Source: M3007 sp031425035
GTDB taxonomy: Bacteria > Bacteroidota > Bacteroidia > Chitinophagales > Saprospiraceae
Direction: 5' to 3'
Length of the DNA: 64,000 bases
NCBI GenBank assembly: GCA_031425035.1
Contig: JANPIN010000044.1
Location: 1-64,000, forward strand
Numbering within the stretch: the first letter of the stretch is position 1; every line of letters starts with the position of its first letter. Shown here piece by piece: positions 12,001 through 17,440 of the stretch. The position numbers and the translations under genes are program-made. Under the pieces are notes generated by a model. The model saw only the letters and a list, made by a program, of their open reading frames with translations, ran no database searches and was not told where the DNA came from.

Positions 12001-14310
12001 ACCGTTGGCATCGGTTGTGGTGGTGGCCAGTACGGTTCCACCCGTAGTTTTCAGGACCACCTGTACACCGGGTCGGCCCGGTTCGCCGGCATCCTGCACA
12101 CCGTCGCGGTCCATATCAACCCACACCCGGTTACCGATAGAGATCGGCGAGGCGGAACCGGCAAGTTCGACGTCGCCCAGGCCGTTGGCCTTACTGACCG
12201 CAGCGCCCGATTGATTCAAAGTAAATAAGTCTTCAAATACCTCATAGGCAGAGTTCGCCACCTGGGCGCCCGTGGTGTTGTTGAGGCGTTTGGTACCACC
12301 CGAGCGGATTTGCAGGGGATCGATCCAGGTTACCAGGACATCGCCGGCGCCGGGCAGAACGGCCAGGCCGCCTTGTACGGATTCGACGTGAAACTGGTTG
12401 TCATCATAGTAGTCAGCCGTACCGGGGCGGGTAATGATGTTATACTGGCAGGCGCCGTTCGTTACCGTTACGTTGGCGCGCAGCAGTTCACCCGCGGAAG
12501 CATACTCGTAGTTGACCAGGTTGCCGGCGTAGTTATTGGTGTTAATACCATATTGGTTGCCCTTACGGTCCATAATACCAAGCAGCATGTTACCCTGGTC
12601 GTCAAATTCGATGTCGGAAATGAGGGGTTCCGCTATTTCGCGTTCCGGTCCGGAGAAATACCGGCTCAGGCCACTTACGGTACTATAACCCCATGGAATC
12701 CAGGGCTTTTCCCGGCCATAGACAAAACTGAAATCCAGCAGGGGCGCCGTGAAGGCCTGTGTAACCGGGCTGAATTCGTAGACATAACCACGCAGCGCCG
12801 AACCATTCCCGTTGTTCACGGGCGATACCACATCGCCGGCCAGGTTCTGACCCGACAGCACGACGCCGACGTATACTTTTCCGCGGGCATATTTCAAGCC
12901 GAAGGGGCGATGTTCCCCCTGACTGGCGTTAGTGCCCGGATCGGGAATGGCCCAGCTGCGCACCCGGGTCGCCTTGTTGGCGGCGGTAGGTGCCTGGGGG
13001 TTAAACGGATCAATCATGTCGATCTCGTATAACTTCCGGTCCCAGAGGTTGACCACGTAGAGGTAGCGACCATCGTCGGAAATATCAATATCACCCAGCG
13101 ACACTTTACCCACCTGATCGCCGGCTGCATAGTCGGTACTGGGGGTGAAACGGCTGGCGGGCAGGCCGCGTTCGTTGTTGGAACCGACGTAACCGGTCAC
13201 CGGGCTGGTGTTGTTGCCCGGGTTGGGGGGGTAGGCGTTCTGGCTATGGTCCCAGGTGAAAATACCGATGGCATCCAGATTGAGCCAGTTCGTGGTGGTA
13301 GAAGTAGCCGGGTTGATCAGGTAAATACCGCCGGGACCCTGAGGACCCAGACCGCAGTGCCGGCGCATGATGGCGGAAGTGAAGACCACTTTGCCCGGGC
13401 GGGAATAAGCGACGCCCCAGAGCGAACCTACCTGCCCGATATTAGACAGGGCGACGGGATTGGGTACGCCGGCCTGACCATTGGTATGGGATGCCGGAAT
13501 GCCAGTGTCCTGGTACTTGTAATTAATAAATGCCGGATCGTCGGCTACATCGTTATTCGGCAGGTCGGGGTTGCCGAAAGCGTAACAGGGCAGGTAAATA
13601 TCCGGGTTTGTGCCCTGCACCCATTCGCCCGGATAGTTGATGGCAAAACGGATGTTCGCCTGCGGTCCGATCAGGAACTGTACGCTGGTCCCGAACACGC
13701 CACCGGCAATACTTTCAAAATCCACATCATTGGCCAGGGAACACTCGAAGGAATTCGGGATCTGGAATTCGATCCGCACCGGTTCGTTGGCATTGGCGGC
13801 GCGACCGAAAGTGACCGCGGTGGCAAAATTGAAGTTACCGCTGGCATCCGTTACCGCTGTGCCGATCAATTGATCTTTTAACGGCAAGGTGGCATTGATG
13901 TATAAATTAACCTGGACGCCCTGCACACCGGGTTCAGCACCCGTTTGCAAACCGTCGCCGTTAAAATCGCGAAAGGCCCGACCCGACTGTGCCGTCAAAG
14001 TGCCGGCCAGCAGGATAAAGCCTAAAAGAAGTACGCTGCGTCCGAAGACGGAGGCCGCCTCTGCCGGAGCAGGGTACAACGAACGCATTTTCTGTAAATG
14101 CCGGCGGATAATAGTCCGGGCATTCCAAATCAGGCCGCTCAGTACCGCAAAAAGCACCAGCAGGGTTGCGCTCCGGAAATCTTCAGGTAGAGCGAAGACG
14201 TTGCTGCGCCCGGGCTGTACAGGCGAATCGCCGAAAAGCAGGAAGCCTGCAGCCAAACAGGCCAGCAGGTTCAGCAATTTCAACAGAAAATTTTGGAAAA
14301 TACTTTTCAT
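1..14310 (-). CDS. Giant SdrB/GEVED/HYR-repeat secreted protein, copy 1 (3' end beyond the left edge)
   Basis: One frame stays in register from the ATG at 14310 to base 1 (4,770 codons, no stop reached); I spot-checked the frame at several points. Rough residue order: three hydrophobic segments (about 8-27, 47-63, 90-107), an SdrB-like module (about 110-190), a propeller-like region (about 290-600), a second SdrB module (about 715), eight alternating GEVED plus SdrB units (about 870-3470), then HYR-like Cys-rich domains to the edge. The last ~700 residues closely match residues about 970-1660 of the giant protein at 17433-23972, so another ~520 residues with a T9SS sorting domain are expected to the left (inference). 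Likely a cell-surface or secreted adhesin/matrix protein; the function is not shown. A start at Met75 (14088) would give a conventional signal peptide ending LLAGTLTAQ; 14310 has the better AT-rich leader and an AAA second codon. Confidence 0.88.
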   Translation of the reverse strand, partial: MKSIFQNFLLKLLNLLACLAAGFLLFGDSPVQPGRSNVFALPEDFRSATLLVLFAVLSGLIWNARTIIRRHLQKMRSLYPAPAEAASVFGRSVLLLGFILLAGTLTAQSGRAFRDFNGDGLQTGAEPGVQGVQVNLYINATLPLKDQLIGTAVTDASGNFNFATAVTFGRAANANEPVRIEFQIPNSFECSLANDVDFESIAGGVFGTSVQFLIGPQANIRFAINYPGEWVQGTNPDIYLPCYAFGNPDLPNNDVADDPAFINYKYQDTGIPASHTNGQAGVPNPVALSNIGQVGSLWGVAYSRPGKVVFTSAIMRRHCGLGPQGPGGIYLINPATSTTTNWLNLDAIGIFTWDHSQNAYPPNPGNNTSPVTGYVGSNNERGLPASRFTPSTDYAAGDQVGKVSLGDIDISDDGRYLYVVNLWDRKLYEIDMIDPFNPQAPTAANKATRVRSWAIPDPGTNASQGEHRPFGLKYARGKVYVGVVLSGQNLAGDVVSPVNNGNGSALRGYVYEFSPVTQAFTAPLLDFSFVYGREKPWIPWGYSTVSGLSRYFSGPEREIAEPLISDIEFDDQGNMLLGIMDRKGNQYGINTNNYAGNLVNYEYASAGELLRANVTVTNGACQYNIITRPGTADYYDDNQFHVESVQGGLAVLPGAGDVLVTWIDPLQIRSGGTKRLNNTTGAQVANSAYEVFEDLFTLNQSGAAVSKANGLGDVELAGSASPISIGNRVWVDMDRDGVQDAGEPGRPGVQVVLKTTGGTVLATTTTDANGNFYFNTANVPDGDPVTPGNQAGPKPFTDYKICIPASQFGDGQPLNNFLPTGQNQVSTGLSDYSDNDGVVLGNGDIQIMLTTGGPGQNNYTFDFGLIATDYGDLPNSYGTTEASNGPWHYVTTELKLGACVDGEIDGQPDAMAGLMTGGDDNNVGIAVFGSCTGNGDDENGVIFETPMIPGTTACLRITAMNMFATAATLQGWIDFNGNGTFEAGEQLTTGNFAPSGAVIPVGGVSSQLFCFTVPATATFQGGNAFSRFRLSQSGGLTPNGPGGFGEVEDHKTPLAKVGNLVWNDYDNNGIQNEAASAGINGVTVNLTWLGADGVVGGGDDVVYPTVTSTMNAVPGIYMFLGLVPGMYKVAPAAPAGYINGQVDLGGNDVKDGDAQAGVMVVINNPINLLTAENGTGDNPGGTNGFPDNQDNLSFDFNFVQVDYGDLPNTYGTTTASNGPRHTVNPNLKLGASSDGDPDGQPDSMAGLMTGGDDNDADGDDEDGIVLSGPMIAGAQACFTVNAMNMTGAAAVLQAWIDFNGDGSFQATEQLTTGNFAPSGAVVPIGGLTNATLCFTVPANATFLGGQAMTRFRLSPAGNLQATGVLTSGQIPTGEVEDYKFTLAKVGNYVWNDYNNNGQQDEPASAGINGITVNLTWLGANGVLGGGDDVVYPTVTSTMNGTEGQYMFNGLSAGMYKLSVPSVPATFSPTLLNTGSDVTDADDATGVMVIIPSPVILPTGENGTGDNPGGTNGYPDAQDDLTYDFGFIQRDYGDLPDTYGTTSGTNGPSHVVDPSLKLGTCVDAETNGNPEAMAGAMIGGDDNTPGANVEGTTSTCGDDEDGITFITPLIPGYQSCIKVNAMNMTASAAKLQGWIDFNGNGTFEAGEQLSTGSFAPSGANVPVGGLTNAILCFDVPQTALFQGGKAMVRFRLSQNGGLTPSGADGNGEVEDYKVNLAKIGNLVWTDYNNDGQQNEPLSSGINGAGIQLIYAGADGDLSTTGDNLTYTTTTTTMSGNPGIYMFYGLISGVYKVSVPVNPNGSIPTVLNTGSDVTDSDDPTGVVVTIPNPIGLPTGENGMADNPGGTNGFPDAQDNLTFDFGYVGFDYGDLPNTYGTSTSTNGPIHVVTPDLYLGACVDSEQDAFPDSMAGLMTGGDDGNPGTGTQGTCTTPGDDENGINFITPMIPGSTACVSVTVRNVTGATARLQGWIDFNGNGTFDLGENLSTLDFTGAGALIPAAGVNNQTFCFTVPANATFTGGQAMVRFRLSPNGNLTSGTPPNSVPPLGEVEDYKVQLAKIGNLVWWDVNNNGQQDAGETGLNNVDVQLVWYGANGVAGGGDDVTYMVTTSNMGTNGMYMFLGLTPGNYNLVIPTAPFGFSPTVLNQGSDVTDADTPTGQPFTVPAPPTTLPTGENGIGDVPNDPNFPDNQNNLTFDFGYVALDYGDLPNTYGTSIATNGPAHLLNASLYLGTCVDGETNGQPDPMAGLMVGGDDNNSNNIARLGTCISGDDENGVVLFETPMIPGYSACIRVSAFNTTGFDAVLQGWIDFNGNGTFEANEQLTTSNFAPAGAIVPNGGVANQLMCFDVPTTATFNGGQAMLRFRLSPNGGLTPNGPVTGPYPIGEIEDYKVALAKIGTYVWNDNNNDGLQNEAGTNGLNGVAVQLVWAGPDGNIATTGDNRIYSTTTSAMGGNNGQYMFWGLTPGAYKVSVPTNPIGFIPTQLNQGVNENQDADLNTGEMVMIPLLPGLPVGENGTGDTPGGFNNFPDAQDNLQIDFGFIAPDYGDLPDTYGTTDASPLDGAVHTINPVLKLGASVDSELDGQPDAMAGLMTGGDDNTTGGYNEGGAGDDENGITFESPMVPGNQACIRVNAMNTMTSAGVLQMWVDFNGDGDVADAGEAVTTGSFNGPGGGAIVPAGGLTNAQLCFAVPVTATFTGGNAFVRFRISPLGGLAANGPENMPFPIGEVEDYKLQLSKIGNYVWNDNNNDGIQNEPGTNGLNGITVQLVWAGPDGNLATVADNQTYTVVTSTMNGVNGQYMFLGLTPGNFSLSIPTNPVGFIPTQLNQGNNDVIDSDNSLGQVLTIPNPPTTLPTNENGTGDVPNDPNFPDQQNDLTYDFGFVSVDYGDLPNTYGTSIGTGGPKHIVNPALKLGSSVDGELDGQPEAMAGLMTGGDDGNNGGYNEGGAGDDENGVTFLTPMIPGAQACIRVNTMNTLGGTAVLQAWIDFNGDGDVSDAGEQLNTGSFATAGPGAIVPAGASINTDFCFDVPITATFFGGNAFARFRLSPTGGLTSGGPAGMPYPIGEVEDYKLPLAKVGNYVWIDANVNGIQDEAGVLGINNVVVELTWGGLDNNTATAFDNRIYTVTTAPVGGINGKYDFCGLTPGMYKLRVPPFGYVPTTVIDVNGNTQDVIDSDDPAGVMVLIPNPLTTLPTGENGTGDSPLVVDGFPDNQANFTFDFGYLGFDFGDLPNSYLTTQAVNGAVHTVNPDLYLGTCVDVDLDGQPEAMAGFMTGGDDGNTGPGTLGACTVTGDDENGITFPTPLIPGNQACVKVTARNATGGPAFLQAWIDFNGDGVFQAGEQLTTGSFAPTGATIPNGGVSNQDFCFDVPVTASFNGGNLFARFRFSKNGGVTATGPAIPGSGVFPTGEVEDYKLPLALIGNYAWMDTPDIEGDQDVTEMPLANVKFDLTWSGPDGVFQTAVNSAVAAGDDKVYMNLTNATGRYEFRGLIPSTTYRIIPDKYTAANQAAGDLINPLRKILTIPNLPASDNFDSDGTPFVNVSVPNLTSVFMLTAENGLQDATVTGFPDNQTNVSIDFGFIDNPKLDAAMAIVGFDPTVCGEFAAFMDLCIKNTSSTPLNNLQAMLDLASASAYGAAFKGVIGVPTIVSSNAQQNPVINAGYNGDAAAPGKNLFNGTSGLLWPGQQICVRVKFGVDPDIAGAPAQPKAQAMVSGKAVNFQGVPVPDYFNGGAQFMAMDASDSGTDPTSNNPNAPGNTGGVDDPTPLGNCWQSTQSLVCNDLVNVSMDADCSALINSSDVLEGEDPNCDDYLYPLGGFFKITITTLSGQPVPNPIPPSYANQQLKYSIKHIMTCNSCWGNLKLEDKLPPVVVCHDIDLNCAITNYTPAYLKNTLGIQNAFPDVTDCSNYTVTYSDTWHDLACGEGINGVADLSAYVERIWTVKDQYNNTTICTSFIYFHRLHVYDVLLPADAVVNCGANVNTTPAATGAPYVNAFGQQWALWPGPGFCELSATYTDDVLPVCDGTYKILRTWKIYDWCLPTSPVGPNFNPLFFIQVIKVHDVQGPVIACPADLTVSTDPFNCCATTDLPDVIISDNCSRINSFTAKILTHEYYTGVQTGIFDLTGTLTTYNGNNLWIPDTLGQMGYSACLPQGVHTVIYTATDDCGNTSTCSFQLTVADFVPPVASCDQTTTVAIGGDDVFDCYTPADGCDGAGVTWVPAANFNDGSYDNCNNVTFTVRRMEPYTDCINGLDHDPCKPGQPSEFEVATAENDSIKFYCCEVGTTQTVILRVYQVDVNGVVLNGPDGTPVFNECMVQVEVQDKIKPVCQSPANVTVACASFDPSLWAYGLPLIADNCCLDTSKVYQNQCGLQHTVSYAQFDTVCNRGTITRTFRAFDCHGLSSSCTQRIVVNYNQDYWVKFPDDKIVTVCDGTGNYGEPSFYGKDCELLGTSFEDQVYTVVPDACFKIERTWTVINWCTYNPNLGCVDIPNANPNATVNHPSNLPGVTISPVGNGVTGWNPTSVKIDPLDPTATNYSVFYTGGTYKTTVNGVLTTITVPSVSQVNCYRYKQIIKVIDGQAPVIANCPASPVTFCDITPNSGELWNESYYYDAVTGSHDLCEGPADLTITASDACSLSAVDIRYLLFLDLNGDGVMETVINSNNLPPVNTVFFGNAGNANYAGGTPYAFDERAVPFNQKYRFALQLTTSGVNKTAHVAWNTTASQTTYVVPELPYGTHKIKWYVGDGCGNEATCEYTFVVKDCKAPTVVCLNGLSVNI
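3900..11710 (-). repeat. Eight tandem ~1-kb units inside the giant gene
   Basis: The EVEDYK-type motif recurs on the minus strand at about 11157, 10171, 9175, 8160, 7153, 6130, 5113 and 4081, a period of 986-1032 bp (about 330-340 aa). Each unit starts near a DFGDLPNSYGT-like motif, contains an AWIDFNGDGxFxAGEQL stretch, ends in GEVEDY, and is followed by an SdrB-like VGNxVWxDxNxNGIQDE segment. Units differ at many synonymous and some amino-acid positions, so the array is not very recent throughout. Such arrays are prone to unequal recombination and to short-read misassembly. Confidence 0.9.
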
Positions 14311-14484
14311 GAGTTTGAAGATTAAATTAGTATTAAATTCTTGATAGTCAGTTATTTAGTGTTAAAAAAAGCAATTGCAGAGCGCATAGAGATGGCTATC
14401 CGTGCGCGGGTGCTTACCAGCGGCGGCTTTCGTCAAAATGACTTATGCAGGGGAATGCTTAAACTGTACTACGTTCCGTTTGTC

Positions 14485-14892
14485 TTAAAAATCGACGATG
14501 AACGCCTCCGCTGTTTCCCACACTGTATATATGCCGGGTTCGATCCGGCACTGCGTTAAATCTATTTTCCGGCAGGCCCAGTCCGGTAGTTCAAAGGGCT
14601 CCAGCACCTGGAAAAGGTTCCAGCGGAAATGCCTTTTCAAATACCGGTTTTCCATTTTCGCCCGGTCAAAACGGATTCGTAACCGGCCATTTTCGGTCTT
14701 CATTAACCTGGTTTTAATGGACGGGCAACTGACCTGGGCCGGGGTTTTTGACATGTACATTTTACAAATTCCTACCCCGCCACAACCCGTACTGGGTGAT
14801 CCCAGCACAACTTGTGACTGGCAGGATAAAGGTTTCTTGTGGGCAGCGGGGGGGGCATGTACGGATTCTTCATACTGTTGTAAGGTGACCAT
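14485..14892 (-). CDS. Small conserved protein with GSPS..C.G.G.CK motif, copy 1
   Basis: 135 aa, function unknown. It is recognisably paralogous to the protein at 24503-24967: both have a Cys, then V(V)xGSPS, then CxGxGxCK in the N-terminal half, a K/RxLxRH....FxVxEPxxLP segment in the middle, and an I(E/Q)PGxYxxxE ending with a hydrophobic beta-like tail. DNA under the shared motif has diverged while the amino acids are kept, which supports real coding. No signal peptide or membrane segment is evident. It lies 174 bp upstream of the giant gene on the same strand and is probably co-transcribed with it. The early part contains a run of eight C residues on the coding strand (14848-14855), a possible slippage site. 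The spaced cysteines could bind a metal or be modified; this is speculation. Confidence 0.7.
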   Translation of the reverse strand: MVTLQQYEESVHAPPAAHKKPLSCQSQVVLGSPSTGCGGVGICKMYMSKTPAQVSCPSIKTRLMKTENGRLRIRFDRAKMENRYLKRHFRWNLFQVLEPFELPDWACRKIDLTQCRIEPGIYTVWETAEAFIVDF

Positions 14893-15060
14893 AGCGGAAA
14901 TTAAACTTTAGATTAAGTTCCCGGAAGCCGTGGTAGTACGCTAATCCTTGTTTACGCCGTAGCCTGGGCAAAGATGGAGTCGCATACCATGGGGGGAACG
15001 GACAGATAAATTCATATTTTCACCAGCTTAAATGCTGCGGTTTTAATACAGGGAAAGCAT

Positions 15061-15080
15061 TAATATATTGATAATCAATT
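15061..15080. promoter_or_regulatory. AT-rich palindromic motif (TTGATAATCAA core), copy a
   Basis: TAATATATTGATAATCAATT on the plus strand, with a perfect 11-bp palindrome TTGATAATCAA at its core. It lies between the tiny peptide gene and the small Cys-motif gene of module copy 1. The same 19-base block occurs, reverse-complemented, at 25294-25312 in module copy 2, and a 17-base version occurs at 15352-15368. Possible operator; no regulator can be assigned. Confidence 0.45.
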
Positions 15081-15125
15081 GCTTATTGTAAGTCCTTTGT
15101 AAGGGAATACAGCAATTTTTTAAGC

Positions 15126-15230
15126 TTAAACACCAATAATATCCACAATAATGACGTCGGTCAGACGTGGGGAAATGGCCGTACAGGAGGCAGCAGCCAA
15201 TGGCTGGGATAGAGTAGGAATAGAAATCAT
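15126..15230 (-). CDS. Tiny Cys-containing peptide, module copy 1
   Basis: 34 codons from ATG (15230) to TAA (15126). The N-terminal half is rich in Ser, Pro, Thr and Ala (MISIPTLSQPLAAASC) with a single Cys at residue 16; the second half ends in an Ile/Val-rich stretch with two Asp (DVIIVDIIGV). The peptide at 25026-25160 in module copy 2 has the same position, a similar Ser/Thr/Pro-rich start, one Cys after Ser at residue 15, and a similar Leu/Ile/Asp end finishing in Val-stop. A stop codon precedes it in frame, so it is not the tail of a longer gene. There is no clear ribosome-binding site. It could be a peptide precursor or a small structural peptide; function unknown. Coding status rests on position and pattern, not on strong sequence identity. 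Confidence 0.42.
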   Translation of the reverse strand: MISIPTLSQPLAAASCTAISPRLTDVIIVDIIGV

Positions 15231-15351
15231 GAGACGCGGGTTGTTAATTTGATTAAAGCTCAAAGGTGACCCGTCTCACCGCGCAGCCCGCAGACAGTGG
15301 CGTTGGTTTTCTCACATTGGATATTACAAATTATATTAACAGAGTAAAGTA

Positions 15352-15368
15352 TAATATATTGATAATCA
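15352..15368. promoter_or_regulatory. AT-rich palindromic motif, copy b
   Basis: TAATATATTGATAATCA, identical over 17 bases to the blocks at 15061 and 25294 (complement). It lies about 120 bp upstream of the tiny peptide start at 15230, in the position expected for an operator or promoter element of the peptide operon. Confidence 0.45.
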
Positions 15369-15477
15369 TATGATTGAAAATAATAGTTTACGTATAAAAG
15401 TCACTTTTCAAGTGCGCTGTTTGCCCGAAAAACTGGCTTTTAAAACAAAGTATGCAGGGTAAAAAGCAAACAAAAAC

Positions 15478-15502
15478 CAGCAAGCTGCGGATGCTGCTTG
15501 CC
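15478..15502 (-). terminator. Candidate terminator after helical protein copy 1
   Basis: A GCAAGC/GCTTGC hairpin with a 10-base loop, followed in the leftward direction by a T-rich tract (TGGTTTTTG). The stem is only six perfect pairs. It sits 76 bp past the stop codon at 15578. Confidence 0.4.
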
Positions 15503-15577
15503 GGCGGGATAAGAATAGCCAGGGAGTAGGGATAAAAGACTTATGGTTCGGTCAATTAATGGCGGAACGCGTAGGAA

Positions 15578-17122
15578 TTATGTTGTTGTCGCTTTTTTAC
15601 GGGTTGGTTTATAAATCTGGTTGGGCAGGCTGTCGATGGCCATCTGCCAGAGGTCTTCGTAGGGAATGATCTCGATTTCATGGGCCTGGTAGGCCACTTC
15701 GAGGGGGACGGAACGCAGTTGCTCCAGGTATTTTTCCGCACGTCGCAGCACGGCTTCCCGGTGGAAAGACCCTTCCGGGATTTGCAGGAGCAGTTTGATA
15801 AAACAGTTGCTGCGGAAATTGTCGCCCTGACGCAGGTACCGACTACAGTATTTTTCGATGGCGTCGATCCGGTCGATGGTCTGCACGTAGTTCCGGTCCT
15901 GGATCGAAAAAAGGATCTGGATGATCAGAATGGGGATGTTCATGCCGCGTTTGTCTTTAGCATAGGTCGGTATTTCGTTCATGAACTTACCGATTTTGAA
16001 ACGCGTGTGGTTGTCCGGATCGGCCGGCACTACCCGCCCCGTCAGTACCAGGTAGTAGGCATATGCGTCGTATATTTTCCAGATCTCAGTGATCTGCGGC
16101 GGCATGGACGTCAGTTTGGGATGTTTGCGCACCAGGTCCGTGATCAGGATCGAATTGTCGTAGTGTTGAGTATGCAGCGCCAGTAAAAAGAACATTTCCT
16201 GGAGTTTATACCAGTTAAAACTGCCTTCTTCGTACAGGGACTGATAGTCGTCGATGGTGGCTTTACCCCGCTCGAACTGGCGCAGCTGAATGCAGCAAAC
16301 CACCAGTTGATAATAAAAGACCTGGAAGGCCAGGCTGCTGTCGAAGGGTTTTGCCCGGAAAAAAAGGATGGCATCTTCGCAGAGTTCGGCCGTACGGACG
16401 TAGTCGTTCTGGCTGGTATAAATGGTCATTTGAATCAGCCTTCCGCATAGGTGCAGCCGAAACGCACCGCTTTCTTCCAGGTAGGGCGCTACCTGATCGA
16501 AGTATTGGCGGGCAGTGTCCACAATTTCGTTCCGTGTAGCCTTGGCGTTAACATAATAGCTTGCCAGGTGGGTATACAGTTCTTCCGCCTCACTTTCCAT
16601 CACCCAAATCCGGCGATATTGCTGGTACATCTGGCGATAATGGTCGTAACGCTGCCGGTCGCCCAGGATGGTCCCGTAATGCAGGCGCAGCATGGAAGAA
16701 GCATATAAGGTAAGTTCGGTAAACTCAAAATGCACGGTCTGTTTGATCAGATCTTCCAGCATTTCAATACCGACCAGACGGGCGCCCTTGGACATAAATA
16801 CGTTCGCCGCCGACCATTTTTTGTTTGATTCAAAATAAGCTTTTTGGCGGTTACTCAGGCTGGGCACCTGGAATTCCAGTAGAAAAGCGACGCTTACCAG
16901 GCGTTCTTTCAGCCGCTCTTTGAGATTGTAGAGTTTCGTTCCACCCGTCTGACCGGGGTATAATAATTGTGCAGCATCAGCATCGCTGGTGATCTGGCGA
17001 TTGTAAATTCCTTCGCATAACTGTTCCAGTTTGGAATCACGTTCAAAAAGAATGGTCCATAAACCACTGGACTTCAACTTACTGATGTTGATCAATCGGA
17101 TTAGCTCTGTCAACTCAAACAT
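15578..17122 (-). CDS. TPR-like helical protein of ~510 aa, copy 1
   Basis: 514 aa, no signal peptide, predicted almost entirely alpha-helical with TPR-like paired helices (for example around QVFYYQLVVCCIQLRQFERG and the following EEGSFNWYKLQEMFFLLAL). It is a full-length paralogue of the 511-aa protein at 25471-27006: shared landmarks include KLKSSG near residue 17, RLVGIE/KLTGID, VHFEFTELTL, KDKRGMNI, EKYCSRYL and FRSN at matching positions. I recognise no named family. The cytoplasmic, scaffold-like architecture suggests protein-protein interaction, perhaps regulation of the adjacent surface-protein module (inference). A strong terminator upstream (17191-17220) separates it from the preceding giant gene, so it probably has its own promoter. 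The C-terminus is Lys/Thr-rich. Confidence 0.85.
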   Translation of the reverse strand: MFELTELIRLINISKLKSSGLWTILFERDSKLEQLCEGIYNRQITSDADAAQLLYPGQTGGTKLYNLKERLKERLVSVAFLLEFQVPSLSNRQKAYFESNKKWSAANVFMSKGARLVGIEMLEDLIKQTVHFEFTELTLYASSMLRLHYGTILGDRQRYDHYRQMYQQYRRIWVMESEAEELYTHLASYYVNAKATRNEIVDTARQYFDQVAPYLEESGAFRLHLCGRLIQMTIYTSQNDYVRTAELCEDAILFFRAKPFDSSLAFQVFYYQLVVCCIQLRQFERGKATIDDYQSLYEEGSFNWYKLQEMFFLLALHTQHYDNSILITDLVRKHPKLTSMPPQITEIWKIYDAYAYYLVLTGRVVPADPDNHTRFKIGKFMNEIPTYAKDKRGMNIPILIIQILFSIQDRNYVQTIDRIDAIEKYCSRYLRQGDNFRSNCFIKLLLQIPEGSFHREAVLRRAEKYLEQLRSVPLEVAYQAHEIEIIPYEDLWQMAIDSLPNQIYKPTRKKATTT

Positions 17123-17190
17123 AATGAGGCATTTTTACGGGTGTAATAGCTTATTCAAACAGGATTAGGCGGTTAAACACGCTTTAGAAA

Positions 17191-17220
17191 AAACCGCCCC
17201 GACCGTTGTCGGGGCGGTTT
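17191..17220 (-). terminator. Rho-independent terminator of giant protein copy 2
   Basis: A perfect 13-bp GC-rich stem (AAACCGCCCCGAC/GTCGGGGCGGTTT) with a 4-base loop, followed in the leftward direction by a run of six T. It lies 213 bp beyond the stop of the giant gene at 17433 and before the next leftward gene at 17122. Confidence 0.85.
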
Positions 17221-17273
17221 CGATTAAAATGCTTATGCTCAAGAATTCTTCGTTGCCAAACTTTTTGTTGACG

Positions 17274-17305
17274 GTGGAGCGCTCCATCTTTATAGAGCGC
17301 TCCAC
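17274..17305. other. Long hairpin in the gap at 17123-17432
   Basis: GTGGAGCGCTC and GAGCGCTCCAC form an 11-bp perfect stem around a 10-base loop. It may be part of the 3' untranslated structure of the giant transcript. The rest of this 310-bp gap holds the terminator at 17191 and the C-rich repeat at 17341; no gene was seen. Confidence 0.6.
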
Positions 17306-17340
17306 TCCGCAACTTTTAAAAGAGCAACTTTTATTTTTTA

Positions 17341-17440
17341 AGGTGTTAGGAGGCAGGTGACAGGAGTCAGGAAAGGGTGCGTGGGGCAGTATCTTTATTA
17401 CTGTCTCCTGTCCCCTGTCTCCTGTCCCCTAACTACTTCA
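17341..17440. repeat. Inverted C-rich heptamer-like repeat at the 3' end of giant gene copy 2
   Basis: The left arm (AGGTGTTAGGAGGCAGGTGA) is the complement of a CCTGTCTCC/CCTAACACCT-type unit, and the right arm contains CTGTCTCCTGTCCCC repeated with a 7-base rhythm. The right arm runs into the stop codon of the giant gene. A related block, CTGTCTCCTGCCCCCTAACA, ends at the stop codon of the epimerase gene near 32415. Confidence 0.65.

Larger units (their letters stand above)
15231..15577. other. Intergenic region between helical protein copy 1 and the tiny peptide
   Basis: No convincing gene. It holds a candidate terminator at the left end of the helical-protein gene, the second copy of the TTGATAATCA motif, and a CACCTTTG minus-strand element (15261-15268) one base away from the Bacteroidota -7 consensus TAnnTTTG, without a good -33 partner. 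Confidence 0.5.

Noticed and set aside
14341..14911. Plus-strand frames overlapping the CK-motif protein copy 1
   Set aside because: Paralogy with 24503-24967 exists only in the minus frame, so the plus frames are shadows.
17274..17305. Rho-independent terminator
   Set aside because: The stem is strong, but neither direction has an adjacent T-run; it is listed only as a hairpin.
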